IMG/VR virus record: IMGVR_UViG_3300032087_003428
Coordinates: 1 to 32,137 of that record
Length of the DNA: 32,137 nt
Direction: 5' to 3' (one strand)
Source of the DNA: a virus
The position numbers and the translations under genes were made by a program. The notes under the pieces were generated by a model. It was not told where the DNA came from. It did no database searches and saw only the letters and a list, made by a program, of their open reading frames with translations. Positions 22,601 through 31,918 of the stretch are shown here, in pieces (the first letter of the stretch is position 1; the number at the start of each line of letters is the position of its first letter).

Positions 22601-25600
22601 GTCAAAGTAACCGGAACTTGAGGTGGGGGCGTTATTAAACCAATCTGGTTTGTTTCGCGTAGTTTTCTAGCAACCTTTGTTTCGCCAGTTCTGATCTGCT
22701 TCCAAGTTGGATACCCCCATGGGCCATTTCTCATTGATGTTAGAACATTAAAGTAATCTTCGTCGTTGTCCAGGGCTGGAGATGCCCAATAGTCAGCATT
22801 AATATAAGAAGCAATTGCATCTGAAGATAATGGAAACCCTTCAGTGTGTGTAGAAGCTGTTAGAGCATCAAGTACCGCTGTATTTAAGTCTGCAAAGGTT
22901 GTATCTTCATAAGCGCCTGAGACTATAAGTTTGTTTAGTACACTAGCACTGTAATATGTTGGAGGCTGTAGTCCGAATATCGCCTCTCCTGACTTTAATG
23001 AAGCTGTTACCCAAGAGTATTGTTGTGTAGAGCGCGGGATTGCGTGCTGAACAAAGAGGTTATCGTATACCGACGCCGTAAAGTACCCAGCCGACGAAGA
23101 CTCAATTCTTCTTAAAGAGTTTCTGTTTGTCTTGTGCCAGGATGGCGTTGTAACATAAGTTAGTTCTGGCACGGACCCGAATACTGGATCATGACCAAAA
23201 GCTCCGGCATGTAATGTCGCTAATTGGTTTAGACCTCGTGGCTTGTTAATGTGGTCATTAACTCTGATCGACCCAGTTAGACTATTGTCTGTATTGGAGC
23301 CTGAAAGCCCTCTATTGATAATTCCCAGGTTTCTGTACGGAAGGGCGTTGTAGACAGACAATTCCTCGTGTGCCGGATCTCTATAGCCTCTTGACAGAAC
23401 CTCATAAGAGCCCGGAGACGAGAATAGGTTAACAAATACTGTTTTATTAGAATTGGCGCCTATTCTATCCGGTAATGCGTAATCCAAATCACCACCAGTG
23501 TTTTCTGTAGTATCTGTTGTTAGCGGGAAGCGTCCTCTTGTCGCGAGTGTTTCCGGGTTTGGTGCGAAACTAAATGACTGATCTTGGAAGAATGGGTCGT
23601 TAATAGAGCGACCAGATGTCTGAACAACTTGATAGTTCTTTTGGTAGTTGCCGATTTGGTTGTGAACAATCGTTCCCGAAAGACGCGTTCCAACCGAAGC
23701 AGTCGTCATCAAAATGTTCTTAATGTTTACAGGACGCTTTGCAGTTTCGTCGCGAAAGCGTTGTGCCGTAGGAAGCTCTGGAAGCCATCCATGCGGCGCT
23801 GAGCCTGCCGGCGAATCAAGGAACGGATAGTTTGGCGGAATAATACCAAGAGCACCAGAAGCGCCTACAGGGATGTTAGAACTTCCAGTATTAAGGCCCA
23901 GCGCTAATCGGAAACCTTCTGCGCGCGTATCTCTGCTATCTGAACCAGCATTTAACTCAGAGTGGCGATAATATCTACCACCAACAAACTTCTCTGTAAA
24001 TGGACTTTGCGCCGCAATATCAGTATCAATAACTAAATCATGATGAAGATTGGTGATTGTTACACCCGGCTTATAAGAACTAGAGATGATGGCGTTAAAA
24101 GTCGACTGCTCTGTTGTTTCATAGAGGCTGAACGGTGCCAACTTGTTGCCGTTCATTTTTAATTTGTTGTCATTATTTCTGTTGATGTCCGGGTTGAGGC
24201 CAAATCCTAATCTTTGTTTATAAGTTGGGAAAAATTCATCGTCTGTGTCTAACAGCCTTTCCACATCGGCATCAAACGACAGCATAATGTTAATTGGTAT
24301 GTTGGAAGACTCACTAACCGGTCCGTATGGCTGTGTTGCTTGGAATACGAAATTGACATCTTTATTTTGATGTTGCCCGACACCACCGAGGATTTTATTT
24401 CCACCAATTGAAAAACGATAGGGCCTAAATGCTTCGCGCACAGATATCTGATCAATTACGCTTAATATTGCGCCTCTTGAATTGTTTACATCGCTGTTCT
24501 CTGAGATGGTCGGATTGTCTCTCTCAGCCTTATTCTTCCACCAAAGATAATTCTTCTTTTGGTCCGCATCTTCAGGCGCGTGATCATACTTCCACTTTTT
24601 TACTAATTCTCTAGCTGATAAACCTACCGTTCTTCTTCTTGGAGCGTGAGCAGGATAAAAACCAGTTCCTTGCAAGTCATCATCAGGAGATGAAATGGCA
24701 TCTCCGTAGTCTACGTTTGAAGACGCTGTTGCTTCGAAAACCGACTTTTCGCTATCAATGAATGGGAAAACATTCCTGTACTTGCTTCTTTCTAAAGCGT
24801 GGCTTTCTACAACTGTTCGAACATTGTCGGCAAATTCTGCCGATGCTGGAACAAGTTGCCCCAACATGAACGATAATGACGAATCAAACCATTTATAGAA
24901 CTCATAGAAACGATCAAAATCAATCTCATCGTTTCCAACCTTCTCAAAGAACTTTTGTCTTACAAACTTAAGAGTCTTATATTCATCGCGGTATCTGTTG
25001 ACGCCGTCGCCAATTAGGTTATTAAAGTCTTTAAGACTTCCGAATGTATTAATCATCTCCTCGGAAATAACCTTGCTCATGCTTTTTTCAAAAGCAAAGA
25101 AGTAATTTATTGGTCGAGAATCGATCTTAAACTCTTTTTGATCTTGAGCACTTAGAACTTGTACTGTCTCTGATGGGGCGATTGTTTCAAGCTCGTTCAA
25201 TCTAGCGGCTACAATAAAATCTTTTTTGATAGGCGATGTAGAAGAAGCCTCAAACCCATAACCCTTTGCGGTGACTTGTTTATTTACAATATCACCAATC
25301 CAGCCAAATCTAGTTGAAGCAAGTGTAGCGGATCCAGAAGACTCATCTTCGACCGTAAATTCACCGGATGCATTAGAGCCTGTGTTCTGACTAAACTCCC
25401 AATTAAATGCTAAGGTGTCTAATTTAGAAACTTCACCATACAAAGCATTAGCTTCCCACGGGAATGCGTATAAGCTTGGTCGAAGAGCGCCGTGATTTTC
25501 GGTATCTAGAGCGTGCTCCTGTAAAGCCTTATCTTCAACATAATCTAGCCAGAAACGGCAAGAATTAATCTTAACATCAGATGTCTGTAGAACTGTTCCG

Positions 25601-28128
25601 GTAACATTTGTTCTATGGGCCCCCAAGAATACTCTTCTAGAGCCACTAATAAACGAGTCCGGTGGAGAATTGATAGTTTCCGAGACAGAGAAAGTATTGA
25701 CGATCTCGCCAGACCGAACCTCAACACCGCTAAATACAACAGTATAATTTCCTGAATCGGCACCATCAGCAAAGTAGGATAAAGGATACTTTTCTGGCTT
25801 AATTCTAACTGACAGGTTCCAAGTAGAATCTGTGTATAAATCCTCATAAAGTGAGGAGGTTAGTTCCGGAACGTACCCTCCAGCAGTCCCCGTAAGCATG
25901 AAGCGAGCGTTATCAGAATTTAATTCATCGCGGATTGACAGAACTTGGAAATTAACCGCATCTTGTGCGTCCCAAGTTGTATCAGTCTGGTCTGCAAGAG
26001 CGCTGTGAACACCAAAAATAGAAGAGCTAATAGCATTTGTAAAAAAGTATCCACCATCTTGAGATTCCAGAGGTTTTGTTGGGAAAGTCACATCTGCTTC
26101 AAGCGTAATAGCATAGCCGCCTGTAAGCTCAGTTGCTGCGGCTATAACACCAGTTGAGTCTGGATTTACAGATGAGGAAAAAGAATATACAACTGCGGAC
26201 TTATTAATATTATTATTGAAATTAATTAACTTATCATTAACAAGAATAGTTCTTCTGTTTTCTCGGAATTCATACTCAGTATTCTGAGCATACATATTCA
26301 GTTTGATTAACTCATCATCAATACCGAACGAACGAATAAGATTTCTAAAAGACTTTTCAGTACCCTTTGTTTTGTAAATGTAAGTTAAGTTATTGTAAAT
26401 GTTTTGGTAAATGATATTTTTTATATCATTCAAAGACTTATCATAGATCCTATCTTCACTTCTATCAGCGAGCTTCTCTAGGATGTCAGCATCCAAGAAA
26501 ATCTCTGGAGCCACAAAGCCGTGAGAGTTAAGCTTCTTATAAGAGAAAGGAAATGGTTTATCGCTTCCACTTACATATTCAATATTTTTTAGATTATTTA
26601 AATCCGAAGCTTGAATGTGTAGAGTATCAAAGTAGCTAGAAATAATTTGTGTTAGATACTTTGTTTGTTTCTGTCCCTCTGAATCTTGTTCTGTAATCCA
26701 AGCAGGAATTGAGTTGTATATAGAAGCATTGTTGCCAACATCATACGCTGAGCCTGAGTTTGCTAAGTTAGCTCTAAGCGTTATAACATCAGGATGGTTT
26801 GATCTGATAATTGGGTCTAAAAATTCTTTTGTTGCTGCGTTAGAAAGAACTATCGCTGACCCAGTATTTCTTGAATTTGTTCCGTACCCGGTCCACGCTC
26901 CGTTTGTAACACGACCAGCATAATCCAACACAACACTGTCTGTTGAAGATACGCCAGTAATTCCCTCATTAAACTTGTAGTAAACACCGAGCTTTGTATT
27001 AACGTCTTCTTGTGTATCTGTAAACGGCTCTGGGTCTGTGTTAGTACCACCACCAACTTGGCTGATAAAATATCTGCCCACATCTTTTGAACTTCTTTGG
27101 GTCTTCCAATATCTGAATTCGTCTAAAGAGCCAGACAATTTACCTGAGTAAGCAGGAGCAGATGTGCCGGCTGGACTGGTAATCGCAGCAGCTAAATTTG
27201 CTCGTAAAGCTCCGGTAACTTCGTTAATTCCAGATGAGCCTTGTGTAATTGTGCTTTTTAAGGAACCATCAACATAAAATTTTGTTTCAATGCCTGCGGA
27301 CGCTGATATAAGGCTAACAGCATAATGGTGCCAATTGCCATCAGCAACAGACGCTGTTGTAAAAGTAGAATCATTTGTTAATGTCTGTCGTGTAATACCA
27401 GTTGTACCAGACAGAGCAGTAATCAAAAATGGATTCTGCCCATCAGCGGCGCCGGTAAGCTCAATTGTTAAGCGACCATAGGTTGGAGTGTTGTATGTTT
27501 CTCCATTCCAGAGGTCAAAAATTATTTCTTTCTCTGTAAGAGATGTAAGGAACTCGTCTTTTTCTAGCCAGAACTCAACTGTTACACCATCATTTTGAAG
27601 ATCATATTTAAGATTACTTTCGCGGTTTGTACTTGTATCATAATAATTTGAGCCTGTGAAGTTAGTAGAGAAAGGACTCATGCCATTAGGGTTGGCATGC
27701 GGCCCTCCTTCAAAGTATACGTATTCTAAATCGCTTGATAACCCATAAGTCTCTGTTATAGATGAGGTTCCCCAACCGTCTGCTGAAAAGATGGCATAGC
27801 CATTTGTTCTAGGATATAGATTGTTTAAAATATATAAATCAATGTAAGTTGATTGATTTTCCCATTGTAGCTTCTCTCTTAAAGAGCCATCATAAGGATA
27901 AGTATCATAAATCCTATCTATTGATTGAATGTAATATTCTTCCGCTGAACCGTAACGAGCAAAATTAGCTGGATCAGAGAAGTCTACATTCGGTATAAAC
28001 CGCTTTTCGTGCTTTATGTCTTCTTTGTGGTATCCAACCGATTCGACTTCTCCACCAATATCCTTTGCGGACTTGTTAGAGAGAGAACTGACTTTTGTAG
28101 CTTTATCAAATAAGGTTTTGAAACTCAT
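19657..28128 (-). CDS. Giant 2,823-aa baseplate/tail protein with two LamG-like domains
   Basis: The largest gene here, 8.5 kb. Residues of about 175-355 form a LamG/pentraxin-type jellyroll: GVTVEFWLEK, later GNWHHYAVSLISASAG, TKFYVDGSLKSTI and GSLDEFRYWKTQRSSKDV. A second, more divergent copy lies at about 660-880, ending with KINSCRFWLDYVEDKALQEH. These folds usually bind glycans. The remaining 1,900 residues are Asn/Ser/Thr/Tyr-rich with no recognised motif. A run of charged helices near the C-terminus (about 2,670-2,823: KKKAVKNYDKYRRS and others) may anchor it. It lies 10 bases after the DNRLRE gene and overlaps the next by four. The gp6-adjacent position suggests it takes the place of T4 gp7/gp10-type wedge or fibre-anchoring proteins. 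Start ATG 28128; the ribosome site is weak. Confidence 0.8.
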   Translation of the reverse strand: MSFKTLFDKATKVSSLSNKSAKDIGGEVESVGYHKEDIKHEKRFIPNVDFSDPANFARYGSAEEYYIQSIDRIYDTYPYDGSLREKLQWENQSTYIDLYILNNLYPRTNGYAIFSADGWGTSSITETYGLSSDLEYVYFEGGPHANPNGMSPFSTNFTGSNYYDTSTNRESNLKYDLQNDGVTVEFWLEKDEFLTSLTEKEIIFDLWNGETYNTPTYGRLTIELTGAADGQNPFLITALSGTTGITRQTLTNDSTFTTASVADGNWHHYAVSLISASAGIETKFYVDGSLKSTITQGSSGINEVTGALRANLAAAITSPAGTSAPAYSGKLSGSLDEFRYWKTQRSSKDVGRYFISQVGGGTNTDPEPFTDTQEDVNTKLGVYYKFNEGITGVSSTDSVVLDYAGRVTNGAWTGYGTNSRNTGSAIVLSNAATKEFLDPIIRSNHPDVITLRANLANSGSAYDVGNNASIYNSIPAWITEQDSEGQKQTKYLTQIISSYFDTLHIQASDLNNLKNIEYVSGSDKPFPFSYKKLNSHGFVAPEIFLDADILEKLADRSEDRIYDKSLNDIKNIIYQNIYNNLTYIYKTKGTEKSFRNLIRSFGIDDELIKLNMYAQNTEYEFRENRRTILVNDKLINFNNNINKSAVVYSFSSSVNPDSTGVIAAATELTGGYAITLEADVTFPTKPLESQDGGYFFTNAISSSIFGVHSALADQTDTTWDAQDAVNFQVLSIRDELNSDNARFMLTGTAGGYVPELTSSLYEDLYTDSTWNLSVRIKPEKYPLSYFADGADSGNYTVVFSGVEVRSGEIVNTFSVSETINSPPDSFISGSRRVFLGAHRTNVTGTVLQTSDVKINSCRFWLDYVEDKALQEHALDTENHGALRPSLYAFPWEANALYGEVSKLDTLAFNWEFSQNTGSNASGEFTVEDESSGSATLASTRFGWIGDIVNKQVTAKGYGFEASSTSPIKKDFIVAARLNELETIAPSETVQVLSAQDQKEFKIDSRPINYFFAFEKSMSKVISEEMINTFGSLKDFNNLIGDGVNRYRDEYKTLKFVRQKFFEKVGNDEIDFDRFYEFYKWFDSSLSFMLGQLVPASAEFADNVRTVVESHALERSKYRNVFPFIDSEKSVFEATASSNVDYGDAISSPDDDLQGTGFYPAHAPRRRTVGLSARELVKKWKYDHAPEDADQKKNYLWWKNKAERDNPTISENSDVNNSRGAILSVIDQISVREAFRPYRFSIGGNKILGGVGQHQNKDVNFVFQATQPYGPVSESSNIPINIMLSFDADVERLLDTDDEFFPTYKQRLGFGLNPDINRNNDNKLKMNGNKLAPFSLYETTEQSTFNAIISSSYKPGVTITNLHHDLVIDTDIAAQSPFTEKFVGGRYYRHSELNAGSDSRDTRAEGFRLALGLNTGSSNIPVGASGALGIIPPNYPFLDSPAGSAPHGWLPELPTAQRFRDETAKRPVNIKNILMTTASVGTRLSGTIVHNQIGNYQKNYQVVQTSGRSINDPFFQDQSFSFAPNPETLATRGRFPLTTDTTENTGGDLDYALPDRIGANSNKTVFVNLFSSPGSYEVLSRGYRDPAHEELSVYNALPYRNLGIINRGLSGSNTDNSLTGSIRVNDHINKPRGLNQLATLHAGAFGHDPVFGSVPELTYVTTPSWHKTNRNSLRRIESSSAGYFTASVYDNLFVQHAIPRSTQQYSWVTASLKSGEAIFGLQPPTYYSASVLNKLIVSGAYEDTTFADLNTAVLDALTASTHTEGFPLSSDAIASYINADYWASPALDNDEDYFNVLTSMRNGPWGYPTWKQIRTGETKVARKLRETNQIGLITPPPQVPVTLTDGTTYQYVRGLKSNDFVDYTEQPISSRYAPTSVLLEDNTENSDTLNNVSLKVTFGNELDFFSNEPLNNRLNIPAPNLANTSLNKVFEYVTSSQLSTIIDYKERVYPAEINAYKNIVRRRTDFTITNIWDDNRADRSIKYGGLRNSQGYVFDSTTNSTPTSIWPLDPHINFATTQSIGPFVTSSLASAEGEGELLNSRSRFYRQPDGFKGVAGMPTYAARVPAGSSSAGGDLVFAGDALWEAGSQSGKVPHQSYTSYSERIALAGKDHSIVPEFRISELIETYTQDKANDFLADVDNIFNLTGATIYDSSEANFFKTYTNSDFIKYFSVIDEGLNDKRSGDLKIKRDKISLRCNALLKFLPYKGFYPVERTLELATLLSKSYGDYIEINATGSDITFTGQGAAYRAFMEPLMAPGILYNTIKSGLAVSNMILTNQGTDAETVRVTEGIPTASCAPTDLPEGTVQYKKMINLVDGPNQNGYILKKLPFEALQRPLSYLDTNLLTGSGAFYDTGVSEYDELVSRAGPPAVTGSDYVKINAGKKLYELAIDNFLCETTNFFMDGLAYLKSKREDQFQSVRSGSSYSMTLEVFRTLDSNLEVDRAAFDLYARESAFGYPLGQGLDPSTNPEQSASFGHVVPPYYHGNTTSKITFTAPRSGLPTIEEIAGNITVEDTTTYPHTMREDYLMKLSDSVITTDFLTEVPEGTNEQFRTWFFQTKFETPILNFADASYTQTATSSVEAGLTNAQDIKINGMWHQYGSQITSSNEGVFLRIRQDESAGSNQLAEVLGFDAGIPIRIGKPKEANILEEAVVAIPYKTNKNRREFFGISERSSNYDVIKQHMEKYVFPPKFDFVTNKTVEPILMYVFEFFKSVTQQDITDMWQNLPPEAGEKFEQKEVLIEERELVDYIFDQSDEIQWMVFKVKKKAVKNYDKYRRSLISEDTSAFPETIGNYSYNWPYDYFSLVELVKIDETVRYISGDIEE

Positions 28129-28138
28129 ACTTTAATTA

Positions 28139-29665
28139 TCATTCAACTCGAAATTTAAACGTTTGAGGTTGCTCTTGCCAGTCACCAATACTGTCGTTGT
28201 AATAAGACAATCTTATCTCATACATATAATCTGGCTCTAGAAGAGACATATCTAAATCAAAGAAATTTCCTTCCTTATCGTAAGACAAGTAGGTGCTTAA
28301 ATCTGACCCGGTGCCATACGGGATAGCTGCCAAATTATCTGTGACACGATAAATGCTGTATGAAGCACTCTCGATAATATCAGTTGGATTGTTTGCTGTT
28401 GCAACTGTGTAGATGGTTGGAGACCAGTTTCTGTCGCGAACAAAAAATCTAAATCTTGCTGTGTCTTGTATAGAGTATTTCTTTTTAAGATTCTTGCAAG
28501 ATGTAATTCGGTTAAACGTTGGAGCGCTGTCATAAGTTGGCATCAATTCAGGGAAGAACGAACCGGTAAAGTATTCAACTCCTCCAGAATGCCACACATC
28601 ATGTATCTCTTGCAGGGGCGTAGCAGCCGCTGTAAGGGCGATTTCGCAAGAATAGATGCCAGTGCTCACATAACTGCCAGTAGCGTCTGTATCGCCAGTA
28701 GAGACGACGCTACCACCAGCCTGGAGAGATAGCTTGGATCCTGCCGGAGTACCGAATGAACTTGAGTAGAACGAAACAAGTATATTGTTTGTTCCAATAG
28801 CCGGAACATTATTCAAGCCACGTCGACCATAGTTATAGAATTGCAAAGTGTTCAGGTTATCTGCTGCTGGTGCTCGCGAAGAAGAGAAGAAAAAGTTCTC
28901 TCTATCATCCATTGTGCGTGAGTCCCAACGTGCTTCGATAACAGGGCGCTTAAAAAAGAACTCTGTTGAGCGAGCAAAGAATTTCTTTGTGTAGTATGAC
29001 TGTGTTGCGCCTACAGTATTTTGAATTACAGAACCTGAATCAGTTCCCAAAGACGAGGAAAAATAAGCTTCTTGTGAAGCCGTTAGACGTATACCAAAAC
29101 CGTAGTTATTGTATTCTCCTCCGGAAAATCCCTTGATCCAGTTTTCTACAACTTCAGAAACATCTAATTCCAAATTTTCATAACCCTGCTCAAATCGAAC
29201 GTTATAGTTGTCTTGGGCTAGGTAGTCGCCGCCAACATTTGTCCATCCAGCTGTAGAAGAAGCAGATAGCCAGTTTGAAACGCCGATGTCCTGATACTCG
29301 TCCATGTCAAGGCCGGCGCCCTCCGTCCAAGATTGTGATACAGGGGCGACAACCAAGTTGAAGTCTTGCGGAAGTGTGAATGGATGCTCAGCATTGAACA
29401 TCTTGAGATAGAACGATACAGAGCCAGATGCCGGGATTGTGCCAGCAGTTCTGTCGGCAGAAATGGCTGATACTGGGAACTGAATTAGAATTCTTGAAAG
29501 CTCTTGTGATTGGCCATTAGAGCCCGACTCTTGACCATAGATTGAGAAGACTTCAAGCGAATCAGCATAGCCCATATTGGCACCGGTACCTCTCGTAACC
29601 AAGTTGGCTTCATATGCATTTGTGATTGTATTATCAGCACTAGCTGTATATCTGAGAATTGCCAT
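28139..29665 (-). CDS. DNRLRE-like beta-sandwich virion protein
   Basis: A 508-residue protein. Residues 1-240 fit the DNRLRE/CBM96-type pattern: ADNTITNAYEANLVTRGTGA at 10-29, MGYADSLEVF, ELSRILIQFPVSAI, then SWTEGAGLDMDEY and an asparagine-tryptophan-rich loop, and LELDVSEVVENWIKG. Such domains are beta-sandwiches found in secreted surface or carbohydrate-binding proteins. The C-terminal half (about 250-508) is another strand-rich region ending with DYMYEIRLSYYND and FKFRVE. It begins by overlapping the gp6 stop (TAATG) and precedes the giant protein. A baseplate-periphery or host-adhesion role is inferred from its domain and neighbours. Confidence 0.75.
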   Translation of the reverse strand: MAILRYTASADNTITNAYEANLVTRGTGANMGYADSLEVFSIYGQESGSNGQSQELSRILIQFPVSAISADRTAGTIPASGSVSFYLKMFNAEHPFTLPQDFNLVVAPVSQSWTEGAGLDMDEYQDIGVSNWLSASSTAGWTNVGGDYLAQDNYNVRFEQGYENLELDVSEVVENWIKGFSGGEYNNYGFGIRLTASQEAYFSSSLGTDSGSVIQNTVGATQSYYTKKFFARSTEFFFKRPVIEARWDSRTMDDRENFFFSSSRAPAADNLNTLQFYNYGRRGLNNVPAIGTNNILVSFYSSSFGTPAGSKLSLQAGGSVVSTGDTDATGSYVSTGIYSCEIALTAAATPLQEIHDVWHSGGVEYFTGSFFPELMPTYDSAPTFNRITSCKNLKKKYSIQDTARFRFFVRDRNWSPTIYTVATANNPTDIIESASYSIYRVTDNLAAIPYGTGSDLSTYLSYDKEGNFFDLDMSLLEPDYMYEIRLSYYNDSIGDWQEQPQTFKFRVE

Positions 29666-31458
29666 TATCTAATAGATCCCTTAATATCAACATTTGGATA
29701 CTTTAATTCAAACACAATATTAGGTTGCGCCTCAATCATCCTGCCATCTGACGACAGTGCAGCATCAAAATCATAGTTAGATTCGGAGTAGATCCCACCA
29801 GACTTAAGGCCGACATCTACAGATGTTACATCAACTACGCCATTTACTTTCTGAAGCTCACGATATATGTCAGTTATTTTTATTGGCTCACCAATGTCTT
29901 GCTTCATAATAAATTTGGATGTCAATCTTTCGTTGCAACTATTAATCACATCAAATCTATTGGCATTAATATCGGTCAGTATCTCATAGCTAATGTCAAA
30001 ATTAACAATTTCAGCATCTAAAATATCTACCGTATCCGATATCATTTTATATTGAGTAATCCAATTTTTTAAGTTATTCTTAAGAGTTGTATTAGCTGCA
30101 GTTAATTTACCAGAACTATTTTCTGAAATTACGTAAATGTTAACATTTCTTTTAAATTCATCCGGATCTTTAAGAATTGCTGCGCGCTTTATCATTCCAA
30201 ATTTTGCCGGCATTCCATAGCAAATGGCCTGATAGTCCTGTGCAGTAACGGCTCTGTTTTGTGTCGCGAAGTAACTAAATGCTCTTTGGCGGATCTCTTC
30301 TGAGGATGGAAGGGAAACACTTCCAACAAACTGCTCCTCATTTGTAACTTCTAAAGAATTGATTACAGAGTTTCTGTTCGCAGGAGAAAGACTTCCTTGA
30401 TTGTTAAATTTAAAGTTAGCATTTGCTACACCATTGATTGTATCAACAGCTGCATTAACATCAGAAGTTGTATTAAAGCGATACTGAACTGTCAAGGTTG
30501 TATTTGAAGGTCCAATCCCAAATTTGTCTGTATCTATTAGCTTTGTTGGATCAAAATCCGAATCTGTTGTGTAAGTGCGACCATTAAGATCTAGAACCAC
30601 TTCTGTGGGGTCAACAACTGGATTTGTGAGAGAGTTTGAATCAGACCCATAACCAAATTGAAGAAAAGACAAGCCATTTAAGGTTTCCACAGTAAACCTT
30701 CTTGCTACTGGAACCGCTTTTAACAAATTAGGCACTGTTTCTCTGGTTGTAGTTGTGTTCCTAATTGCTTTGTAGATTATGTTTTGAGAAAGATGGTCTA
30801 CTTCAAAATACTCATTTCCCTCGGAATCAGTAACTTTTACAATGTTGGAGACGTTAGAAATTTCCAACGGTACTCTTCTAAACCTAACAAAATCTCCAAT
30901 CGAGATTTGTTGATTTCCTAGTCTACCTGAAACGGCTATTCCAGTGGCACGAATAACATACGTTAATGGAATTCCTGTTGCCGAATCAGCAGAGCCAACA
31001 ACAATCTGGTTGCCTTCTAGAGAAAAGTCTACATCACCCAACAAAGTGTAGAAACCACCACCTGTCGAAGAAAAAGTAGATCCTGCTTGAAGAACCGGTA
31101 TTAAAGTAGCCTCTGGCCCTAGTCCTAAAGGAGAAGCCGGGACTTCAACAAAGAAGGTTAGTCGTCCATAAGAAGAAGGACTAGTTTGAAGCTTATATCC
31201 TAATTGTCTTGCCAGCTTAACAACGTTGTCATACTCGACAGCGCTGTCCAAAAAAGTTTCATTCATTTGGTAGTCTAAATAAAATGAAAGAATGTCACCA
31301 ACATACGAAACCGTATCTAACATTAATGAGCCAAACGATGCTCTATTAAAGTCCTTATAAGTATTAGGATAGTATCTCTTTGCGAAGTCTTCTAAATCTC
31401 TACGAATTGATTCAAAATCACGACTTGTATAATTAATTGCTGTGTTTTTCTTGGACAT
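29665..31458 (-). CDS. Baseplate wedge protein gp6-like (baseplate J family)
   Basis: A 597-residue protein. The start carries the family signature INYTSRDFESIRRDLEDFAK at 8-27, then YKDFNRASFGSLMLDTVSYV and ILSFYLDYQMNETFLDSA at about 55-75, and VVKLARQLGYKL. The later segment RQRAFSYFATQNRAVTAQDYQ (about 387-407) is the conserved gp6/J-type motif, followed by the domain that reads IYVISENSSGKLTAAN. In T4, gp6 forms the ring that holds the baseplate wedges; T4 gp6 is 660 aa, so the size is right. It lies 21 bases after the gp25-like gene, with AAGAGGT upstream of its ATG. Gp25-gp6 adjacency is the expected order. This is one of the most secure calls in the window. Confidence 0.9.
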   Translation of the reverse strand: MSKKNTAINYTSRDFESIRRDLEDFAKRYYPNTYKDFNRASFGSLMLDTVSYVGDILSFYLDYQMNETFLDSAVEYDNVVKLARQLGYKLQTSPSSYGRLTFFVEVPASPLGLGPEATLIPVLQAGSTFSSTGGGFYTLLGDVDFSLEGNQIVVGSADSATGIPLTYVIRATGIAVSGRLGNQQISIGDFVRFRRVPLEISNVSNIVKVTDSEGNEYFEVDHLSQNIIYKAIRNTTTTRETVPNLLKAVPVARRFTVETLNGLSFLQFGYGSDSNSLTNPVVDPTEVVLDLNGRTYTTDSDFDPTKLIDTDKFGIGPSNTTLTVQYRFNTTSDVNAAVDTINGVANANFKFNNQGSLSPANRNSVINSLEVTNEEQFVGSVSLPSSEEIRQRAFSYFATQNRAVTAQDYQAICYGMPAKFGMIKRAAILKDPDEFKRNVNIYVISENSSGKLTAANTTLKNNLKNWITQYKMISDTVDILDAEIVNFDISYEILTDINANRFDVINSCNERLTSKFIMKQDIGEPIKITDIYRELQKVNGVVDVTSVDVGLKSGGIYSESNYDFDAALSSDGRMIEAQPNIVFELKYPNVDIKGSIR

Positions 31459-31479
31459 CTATTAAACTACCTCTTGTAA

Positions 31480-31881
31480 TTAGTTTATGTTGTTATTAAC
31501 CTCTACGTTTAAAGCAGCGTTTGTTCTAAGTGGAATAATATTAAAGTATATCGAAACAGATAAATTATTTGGAAATAGATCCGGGTTGTCTTCGGGGACT
31601 GCGAAATCTATTCTTTCTATTCCAATGTAAGGTAAATATTTCTGAACTTGTTGTCTTATCTTACTATCAATTTCAGAGTACGTTGATGGGGTGTTCTGCT
31701 CAAACAAATAACTTTTTAGCCCAACACCAAATTCAGTATCCATTATCCTCTCACCCGGATTGGTTAGAATGAGCATTTTTAAATTTTGTGTTGCTAAAGT
31801 TCTAAAGTCTGTAATCAACCCATACGGGCCATATACATCGTCAAATACTAACGGTAATCGTGGAGCTAATCCAGAAGCCAT
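31480..31881 (-). CDS. Baseplate wedge protein gp25-like
   Basis: A 133-residue protein, essentially the length of T4 gp25 (132 aa). The hallmark runs from about residue 29 to 61: LATQNLKMLILT followed by NPGERIMDTEFGVGL and KSYLFE, which is the conserved lysozyme-like gp25 fold segment (ILLT-PGER-M-P-FG-GL). The C-terminal half carries RQQVQKYLPYIGIERIDFAV and a final strand. Gp25 joins wedge to tail tube and is not catalytic in phages. Start ATG 31881 has AAGGAGGAGG upstream, the strongest ribosome site in the window, consistent with high late expression. It is first in the visible gp25-gp6 baseplate run. Confidence 0.93.
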   Translation of the reverse strand: MASGLAPRLPLVFDDVYGPYGLITDFRTLATQNLKMLILTNPGERIMDTEFGVGLKSYLFEQNTPSTYSEIDSKIRQQVQKYLPYIGIERIDFAVPEDNPDLFPNNLSVSIYFNIIPLRTNAALNVEVNNNIN

Positions 31882-31896
31882 GTGCTGCCCTCCTCC

Positions 31897-31918
31897 TTAA
31901 ATAGTTGATTTATTTATT
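31897..31918 (-). promoter_or_regulatory. Possible late promoter upstream of gp25-like gene
   Basis: The minus strand reads AATAAATA (31918-31911), one base from the T4 late box TATAAATA, then after three bases CAACTATTTAA (31907-31897) and the AAGGAGGAGG ribosome site. A start near 31904 would leave a leader of about 23 bases. CAACTATTTAA is repeated exactly before the 319-aa gene. It lies in the 37-base gap between the preceding gene's stop and the gp25-like start. Confidence 0.3.

Noticed and set aside
26410-26430. 8-bp inverted repeat AATGATAT/ATATCATT with a five-T loop
   Set aside because: Lies mid-gene in the giant protein and encodes an ordinary Asp-Ile-Lys-Asn-Ile-Ile stretch; all AT-rich, no following T-run at a gene end, so no support as a terminator or regulatory site.
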